Of a stretch of 10,863 nt of DNA, positions 6,806 to 10,863 are shown in pieces (the stretch's first letter is position 1; the number at the start of each line of letters is the position of its first letter). The stretch is from Cellvibrionaceae bacterium (lineage in GTDB: Bacteria; Pseudomonadota; Gammaproteobacteria; Pseudomonadales; Cellvibrionaceae): the NCBI GenBank assembly GCA_021151525.1, contig JAGKXD010000125.1, positions 1-10,863 of the forward strand. The letters are read 5' to 3'. The position numbers were made by a program, and so were the translations under genes. Below the pieces are notes generated by a model. It saw nothing but the letters and a program-made list of their open reading frames with translations, was not told the origin of the DNA and ran no database searches.

Positions 6806-8302
6806 TTAAAGGTCTAACGGCTCTATCACCGGTTGAGTCATTGGCAAACGAATAATAAATGTAGCCCCCTTTCCCTGTTCGCTTTCAGCATCAATGCTAC
6901 CACCATGGCGCTCGACAATTTTTCGACACAACGCCAGGCCAATACCAGTCCCTGAATATTCATCGCGCCCATGTAAGCGCTGAAATAGATTAAACACACG
7001 CTCAGAATATTGTTGATCGAAACCTATTCCCTGATCAGTAAACTGAATACAACACCAGTCCCTCATGTCCTCCACCAACAGTGAGGGAAGTTGTACTTCA
7101 CATGTGATTCGAATCTCTGGCGCGATATCAGGTTTATGAAATTTCATGCTATTAGTCATTAGATTCATAAATACCTGCCCTATCTGTGAAGCATCCGCAT
7201 CGATAGTAGGTAAAGATTCGATATACAATCTGGTACCAGATTCTTCGATCGCATAATCCAGATCATCCAATACTCTGGATACCACCTGATTTAAGTCGAC
7301 CTGCGCAAATGGCTTTTGCTTGGTAGTCACACGAGAGAAACTTAATAGATCATTAATCAAAGCCGACATACGCTCAGATGCAGCCTGCATCCTCATCACA
7401 TAGTGAGCGCCACGCTCACCCAGTTCTTGCATAAATTTTTGTTGCAATCTATCACCGAACGCCCGTATTTTTCGCAATGGCTCTTGCAAATCATGTGATG
7501 CGACAAATGCAAATGCTTCCAAGTCCTTATTACTACGATGCAGCTCCTCCGAATACTGCATTAGCGCCTGAGTGCGCATATCAACCTTGGCTTCAAGTTC
7601 ACTATTTACCCGTTCCAACTCACGATATAAATTTTCTATTTTTGCGGAGTTTCGATACAAAATAAAAAAAATCCCCAAGGATAACCCCAACCCTATAGAA
7701 TTTGTCAACAACAACGAAGCCACAATGAATTGGCGGTTATTGACCGCATGATTTTTGTTTTGTTTTAAGCGTAAGGTTTCATCCTCCTCCATTTCACTGA
7801 TTAACGCAGTAATCTCCGCCATCATTTGAATGCCCTCATCCGTTCTGATTTTATTAACAGCATCCCGAAACCGATCATCGTCAGTCAAGCTGACAATCAA
7901 CTGCATTTCATTAATCTTGTCGAGAACTTTTGAATATAGTTGGTCATAGCGCTGCGCCTGCAAGGGAACATTACTGGATGCATCTCGCAATTTATTCAAG
8001 AGGCCATCAATAATGACCAACGTATTATGGTAGGGATCAAGATACTTCTCATTGGATGTTAATAAATAGCCGCGCTGGCTACTTTCTGCGGTATATATCT
8101 CTGTTTTCAGATCTTTGATAAGACTAATAGTTTGAAGGTTATTATTAATACTGCGGTTGTTCTCTGCGATAACATTAACTGAGCGATAGGAAAGTGCCGT
8201 ACTAATTAAAAAAAAACTGATTACAGAAGCCAATACCAAATGCCAGACATAATTCGGCATCCCCCCAAACCCTGAGTCATGCACAGAAGACATCTGAATC
8301 AC
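6806..8302 (-). CDS. Membrane sensor histidine kinase with CHASE3 domain
   Basis: A 498-residue inner-membrane sensor kinase. Seen: membrane segment 1 at about 20-39; a mostly helical periplasmic CHASE3 domain with the hallmark TAESSQRGYLLT (71-82); membrane segment 2 at about 192-216; a coiled coil (about 219-262); a phytochrome-like HisKA with H270 in FVASHDLQEPLRKI; and HATPase_c with N-box N380/N384, G1 DQGIGF (423-428) and G2 GTGIGL (451-456). The catalytic set is complete. CHASE3 ligands are mostly unknown, so the stimulus cannot be named. The GTG start at 8302 is chosen because it forms a GTGA overlap with the stop of the preceding small gene and has GGGG 7 bases upstream; an ATG three codons later (8293) lacks a ribosome site. 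The likely partner is the Rcp1-like regulator encoded next. Confidence 0.93.
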   Translation of the reverse strand: MIQMSSVHDSGFGGMPNYVWHLVLASVISFFLISTALSYRSVNVIAENNRSINNNLQTISLIKDLKTEIYTAESSQRGYLLTSNEKYLDPYHNTLVIIDGLLNKLRDASSNVPLQAQRYDQLYSKVLDKINEMQLIVSLTDDDRFRDAVNKIRTDEGIQMMAEITALISEMEEDETLRLKQNKNHAVNNRQFIVASLLLTNSIGLGLSLGIFFILYRNSAKIENLYRELERVNSELEAKVDMRTQALMQYSEELHRSNKDLEAFAFVASHDLQEPLRKIRAFGDRLQQKFMQELGERGAHYVMRMQAASERMSALINDLLSFSRVTTKQKPFAQVDLNQVVSRVLDDLDYAIEESGTRLYIESLPTIDADASQIGQVFMNLMTNSMKFHKPDIAPEIRITCEVQLPSLLVEDMRDWCCIQFTDQGIGFDQQYSERVFNLFQRLHGRDEYSGTGIGLALCRKIVERHGGSIDAESEQGKGATFIIRLPMTQPVIEPLDL

Positions 8303-8520
8303 TGTTTAGCCCCATCGGAATCGTTGGCGTTTTTGAATGCATCCAATCTAAGGCTACAAGTGCGGCATTCGAGCAAAATCACTTCAAAAATATGAATGGC
8401 GCGACCTATGTCGCCAGTGCGCTCCAATGTAAGTTTTCCTAACTCAGCATTGAGTGAAATATTATTCAATGGATTGCGCACATTATGTATTAATCTATTG
8501 CTATTATCTTTGCTATCCAT
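8299..8520 (-). CDS. Orphan H-box (HisKA/DHp-like) small protein
   Basis: A 73-residue protein that looks like only the dimerisation/phospho-acceptor hairpin of a histidine kinase. Seen: RLIHNVRNPLNNISLNAELG (9-28) aligns with the kinase H-box pattern H-[ED]-x-R-[TN]-P-L, with H12 as the candidate phospho-acceptor. A second amphipathic helix follows (about 38-62) with two cysteines (C54, C57), then a short acidic tail. No N, G1 or G2 ATP-binding motif and no membrane segment exist. The acidic residue normally next to the histidine is Asn here (H12-N13), while N16 sits where kinases carry the phosphatase Thr/Asn. Self-phosphorylation is therefore unlikely. A Spo0B-like phosphotransfer role, a phosphatase role, or mixed dimers with the neighbouring kinases are the options (inference). 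ATG 8520 is preferred over ATG 8541 because GGAGGA lies just upstream of it. The stop overlaps the CHASE3 kinase start by 4 bases, implying coupled translation. Confidence 0.72.
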   Translation of the reverse strand: MDSKDNSNRLIHNVRNPLNNISLNAELGKLTLERTGDIGRAIHIFEVILLECRTCSLRLDAFKNANDSDGAKQ

Positions 8521-8523
8521 TGC

Positions 8524-8529
8524 TCCTCC
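8524..8529 (-). promoter_or_regulatory. Ribosome binding site of the orphan H-box gene
   Basis: A full GGAGGA lies in the 13-base gap between the activator stop (8534-8536) and ATG 8520. The spacing is short (3-4 bases), but this is the strongest Shine-Dalgarno match in the operon. It argues that the small gene is really translated. Confidence 0.68.
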
Positions 8530-8533
8530 GATA

Positions 8534-9859
8534 CTAAGCATCTACATAACTGTTTAAACGGTTATAAAGCGTTTTCAAACTAATCCCTAACATATCTGCT
8601 GTTTGCTTTTTATCACCATCAAAATGTTGCAGCGTAACTTCTATTAATTCACGCTCTACCTCCTCGACGGTTTTACCCACTGCAATCCCGGACGCGGGCT
8701 GCGGACTCACTTTGGAAAAAGGTGACGTAAGGTCATGGGGGAGAACCACTTGCATTTTTTGTGGGTCTGACATGATATAAGCACGATGAATAGCGTGGCG
8801 CAGTTCGCGAACATTCCCTGGCCAGTCATAATCCATTAGTCGATGCAATGATTGCTCACTAATACCGACATCACTGCCGTATTGCTGATTGAATATTTCA
8901 AGGAAATGCTTTACCAGTAGTGGAATATCACTTTTTCGTGCACGCAACGGCGGGATATAAATTGGAAAGACCGCCAGCCGAAAATATAAATCCTGACGCA
9001 AACACTGTTGCTCCGCTATTTCCAGCTCTGTACGATTAGTGGCAGAGACCACTCTTGTTTCAACGTCAACAGAGGCAACGGAGCCCACCCTAATTAATTT
9101 TTGAGTCTCCAGAACACGTAATAAGTTGGGCTGAAGATCCAGCGGCATTTCGGTGATTTCATCCAGAAATAATGTTCCTTTATCAGCTTGCTCAAACACG
9201 CCGATCTTGCGATGGGAAGCACCGGTGAATGCGCCCTTTTCATGCCCAAAAAGTTCGCTATTAATTAATTCACGTGAAAACGCACCGCAATTGGTAGCAA
9301 CGAATTCTCCTTCGACATTACTGGCATAGTGAATAGCAGCGGCTACCATTTCTTTACCCACACCACTCTCACCCATCAGCATTACATTTGCCTTGGTTGC
9401 GGCCACACGCTCGATCATTTGATAAAGATTTTTCATGGGTTCTGATTCACCCACCAAATAATTGAAATGCAAAAAAGCACTTTGCTGCTGATTGACAACC
9501 AACGATTTTCTCTCAATAAAAATTGACTGCAATTGAGATAAATCGATAGGTTTAATCAGGTAATTAACATTTGATCCGTATAGGTTTCTAACAATTGACT
9601 TAATAGAGGGATGGCCGGTTACAAGAATAATTTTGGTATTATTTCGTTCGGGCAAGGCGTCTAACAAATGCAAACCACTACCGTCAGGCAAGATCAAATC
9701 TAATATCATATGCGTGAAATGATGTTCGCCAATCAAATCACGTGCGCGTGCAACAGAATCTACCGTCTTTACGTTATGCCCCATTAGCTTCAACAATTCT
9801 GCTGTAGCGTCTAAAAAAATCTTGTCATCGTCAACCAATAGTACTTCAGCCACGACCAT
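8534..9859 (-). CDS. NtrC-family sigma-54-dependent response regulator
   Basis: A 441-residue transcription activator that remodels sigma-54 RNA polymerase with ATP when phosphorylated. Domains: receiver (about 4-120; D10-D12, phospho-acceptor D54 in LDLILPDG, T81, K103); AAA+ domain (about 134-370) with Walker A GESGVGKE (163-170), the sigma-54-contacting GAFTGA loop (209-214), Walker B TLFLDE (229-234) and DWPGNVREL; then a Fis-type helix-turn-helix at the C-terminus (QTADMLGISLKTLYNRL). All key motifs are intact, so it should be functional. It is the first gene of the operon and the only member with a DNA-binding output. The start is uncertain: ATG 9859 opens the receiver domain, but GAGG at 9865-9862 is only 2 bases from it and is ideally spaced (8 bases) from GTG 9853. 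The frame is open further upstream to 9931, but that part does not resemble a receiver. Its target promoters are not seen in this window. Confidence 0.94.
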   Translation of the reverse strand: MVVAEVLLVDDDKIFLDATAELLKLMGHNVKTVDSVARARDLIGEHHFTHMILDLILPDGSGLHLLDALPERNNTKIILVTGHPSIKSIVRNLYGSNVNYLIKPIDLSQLQSIFIERKSLVVNQQQSAFLHFNYLVGESEPMKNLYQMIERVAATKANVMLMGESGVGKEMVAAAIHYASNVEGEFVATNCGAFSRELINSELFGHEKGAFTGASHRKIGVFEQADKGTLFLDEITEMPLDLQPNLLRVLETQKLIRVGSVASVDVETRVVSATNRTELEIAEQQCLRQDLYFRLAVFPIYIPPLRARKSDIPLLVKHFLEIFNQQYGSDVGISEQSLHRLMDYDWPGNVRELRHAIHRAYIMSDPQKMQVVLPHDLTSPFSKVSPQPASGIAVGKTVEEVERELIEVTLQHFDGDKKQTADMLGISLKTLYNRLNSYVDA

Positions 9860-9860
9860 A

Positions 9861-9865
9861 CCCTC
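9861..9865 (-). promoter_or_regulatory. Ribosome binding site bearing on the activator start choice
   Basis: GAGGG on the minus strand is 8 bases before GTG 9853 (counting GAGG) and only 2 before ATG 9859. It therefore favours a GTG start with N-terminus MAEVLLVDDD over the ATG. Confidence 0.45.
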
Positions 9866-9890
9866 ATGTTTACCAGCGGCGCGCCAACCC

Positions 9891-9899
9891 ATTCTAGCA
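9891..9899 (-). promoter_or_regulatory. Candidate extended -10 promoter of the signalling operon
   Basis: On the minus strand TGCTAGAAT is an extended -10 (TGn followed by TAGAAT, 5 of 6 consensus bases). The -35 position is poor, as is allowed for this class. The predicted start near 9884 gives a leader of about 25-30 bases to the activator start. Confidence 0.37.
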
Positions 9900-9935
9900 C
9901 CACTCACGAAGGATAAAGCAGAACAAATCAATCAG

Positions 9936-9955
9936 TTAGCGATCTCTATCACTAA
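9936..9955. promoter_or_regulatory. 20-bp dyad upstream of the signalling operon, candidate operator
   Basis: TTAGCGAT (9936-9943) and ATCACTAA (9948-9955) form an inverted repeat with 7 of 8 positions paired around a 4-base centre. It lies roughly 50-70 bases upstream of the predicted start, where an activator or autoregulator would bind. Fis-type helix-turn-helix regulators such as the adjacent NtrC-like protein usually bind dyads of this size. The assignment to that protein is inference. Confidence 0.35.
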
Positions 9956-10235
9956 TTTAAATAAAAACAATACGTCGCCAAAAATAACAATTGTACATTT
10001 TTAAACAAAATGAACAGTTTCTGAATAAAAAAATGAAACAAAAAAATGTGATGTCAATCAAGTTTTAAAAACCATCAACAGAAAACAATCTCCTGTCATA
10101 GGATGACTCTAGCTATTTAATCGGTTATGCAATTCGAGGTTGAATACGTCTATTAATTTTTTAAAAATTTTAAGAAAAATTATTTTTCTACTTAGAATCA
10201 CAAAAAATAATTTGCAGTATGTTATTAATTTTTAG
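9956..10235. other. AT-rich intergenic region
   Basis: About 280 bases without a credible gene on either strand, dominated by A- and T-tracts. It includes an ACAATTGT palindrome (9987-9994) and a longer inverted repeat at 10173-10189. No sigma-54 (-24/-12) promoter or terminator is recognisable. The composition would suit H-NS-like or IHF-like binding or DNA curvature, or may mark recombined DNA. Confidence 0.6.
10173..10189. repeat. AT-rich inverted repeat
   Basis: AGAAAAAT and ATTTTTCT form perfect 8-base arms around a single T. The repeat sits about 50 bases before the BON-domain frame. Given the AT-rich surroundings it may be chance, a regulator site, or weak secondary structure. Confidence 0.35.
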
Positions 10236-10685
10236 CCACTTTACAAAAATCCGCAACGCAAAAAAGATGGCTGGATTGAAAGCAAACTGGAAACAGTGTT
10301 GGCGCTCAATAAGCATCTCGACACACTTGATATAAATATCGATGCGGATAAGAACATCTCTACATTGGGTAACAAAGTAAACACAGATATTGCGAAAGAG
10401 CTTGCAGAAAATATTGTTTTGGATATCGAGAGAAGATATTCGGTGAAAAACAATATCAACGTTATGTCAAATCCAGCGACTATAGAAGCTCAAGCAGCCA
10501 CCAGAAACCGTCGTAGTTTCTCGCAATATGCCGAAGACGTCTTTATTACTGCTGCGATAAAAACCGAGTTGCTGGCTTCCAAGAATACTGTTATCGAGAC
10601 TTTTTATCGGAATAGCCCAGGGGATCGGGGGTATTTAATGCCCCGGACTCCGGATACTGAAACTGCTGTAAATACAGCAACTTAA
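10236..10685 (+). pseudogene. BON-domain (OsmY-like) gene remnant, broken at both ends
   Basis: An open frame with BON-domain character; BON proteins are periplasmic, lipid-binding, stress-induced factors. The first BON domain begins at 10266 with DGWIESKLETVLALNKHLD, before any normal start codon, and continues through DINIDADKNISTLG and KNNINV. The first possible start, GTG 10296 (giving 129 residues), would delete the domain's first helix and has no clear ribosome site. The in-frame stop at 10233 leaves no room for a signal peptide, and none appears in other frames upstream. A second BON domain begins in codons about 75-98 from the GTG (SFSQYAEDVFITAAIKTELL), then is replaced by an unrelated tail (from about codon 99) to the TAA at 10683. 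Both features point to decay or recombination. Against this, a short expressed protein from GTG 10296 cannot be excluded. Its position beside the signalling operon's promoter suggests it once belonged to that regulon. Confidence 0.5.
10664..10679. repeat. Short palindrome at the end of the BON frame
   Basis: TGCTGTA and TACAGCA form perfect 7-base arms around AA, just before the TAA stop. The loop is too small for a hairpin terminator and no T-run follows. The CTGT-N4-ACAG core is too short to be a LexA box (which needs N8). Its role is unknown. Confidence 0.35.
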
Positions 10686-10863
10686 ACAACATACCTCATA
10701 TACAACAATAACTTTTGCAACCATTTATCGCTAAGTCCCTGAAATTTATACTTTATCCTAGGAGTTTAATGGTTTAGTCTTACCTTAACTGAAGCTGAAA
10801 GAGATCTATACCTGCTTTGAATAGTCACGTCACCTCCGCCCCGGAAACCGTTACCCACCAGCT
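10686..10863. other. Unassigned right edge
   Basis: No gene, RNA or recognisable repeat is supported in these 178 bases. A minus-strand frame without start codon is open from the window edge to a TAA at 10766-10768 (31 codons, reading GNGFRGGGDVTIQSRYRSL and on). It could be the tail of a gene lying outside the window, but it is too short to judge. Confidence 0.5.

Noticed and set aside
9860..9931. Longer start for the sigma-54 activator (in-frame ATG at 9931)
   Set aside because: The extra 24 residues do not resemble a receiver domain, would cover the candidate -10 element, and the ribosome site lies downstream of that start.
10269..10283. TGGC...GC spacing as a sigma-54 promoter before the BON frame
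   Set aside because: The GG and GC doublets are one base out of the required register and the element lies inside the BON coding sequence.
10626..10645. CGGGG / CCCCG hairpin inside the BON frame as a terminator or integron-type site
   Set aside because: Only 5-base arms with a 10-base loop and no T-run, and no integrase or recombination core sequence nearby.
10664..10679. LexA/SOS box at the palindrome TGCTGTA-AA-TACAGCA
   Set aside because: The CTGT and ACAG half-sites are 4 bases apart instead of the 8 required for the gammaproteobacterial LexA site.
1..10863. tRNA/rRNA genes, CRISPR array, insertion sequences, phage attachment sites
   Set aside because: Looked for on both strands: no cloverleaf-like blocks, no regularly spaced repeats, no transposase-like frame or paired terminal repeats were seen.

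Overview
The window looks like chromosomal DNA of a gammaproteobacterium, most likely of the Cellvibrio/Cellvibrionaceae type. That placement rests on a MiaB very close to the gammaproteobacterial form, an RhlE-type helicase and a small protein resembling a Pseudomonadales-associated DUF family. It is inference from remembered protein similarity, not from a search.

Left part (1-4360), housekeeping-like and moderately GC-rich. At the left edge, a minus-strand MarR-type repressor gene overlaps by 4 bases the start of an EmrA/HlyD-like efflux membrane-fusion gene that runs out of the window. Divergent from it is a DEAD-box RNA helicase gene (rhlE-like, 1009-2361). A strong bidirectional terminator separates it from a convergent small conserved gene (2432-2758). 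Divergent from that gene is miaB (2923-4299), the tRNA methylthiotransferase. The rhlE-like, small-gene and miaB promoters share a -10 box followed directly by a GC-rich discriminator (GCGCGCC or GCGCACC), the classic form of growth-rate/ppGpp-sensitive promoters. A second bidirectional hairpin (4334-4358) ends miaB against the next, convergent operon.

Middle part (4361-9859), visibly more AT-rich: one compact minus-strand signalling operon of five genes. In transcription order these are an NtrC-type sigma-54 activator with receiver domain, a 73-residue protein that is little more than a histidine-kinase H-box helical hairpin with no ATPase domain, a membrane CHASE3 histidine kinase with a phytochrome-like H-box, a single-domain Rcp1-like response regulator, and a soluble REC-HisKA-HATPase-REC-REC hybrid kinase. 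Most junctions are tight (4-base overlap, or 13-48 base gaps), and all the phosphorylation residues I looked for are present. The set contains five receiver domains, two complete kinases and one orphan phospho-acceptor-like hairpin, and no recognisable HPt domain. The tiny hairpin protein is the most unusual item in the window and could be the missing phosphotransfer or modulating element.

Right part (9860-10863): an AT-rich intergenic region holding a candidate extended -10 promoter and a 20-bp dyad for the signalling operon. It is followed by a plus-strand reading frame with BON-domain (OsmY-like) sequence that is broken at both ends: it has no start codon or signal peptide before the domain, and a second BON domain is cut short after its first helix. 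The last ~180 bases hold nothing I can identify. BON proteins are envelope-stress factors, so the neighbourhood hints, without proof, that the operon senses envelope or osmotic stress.
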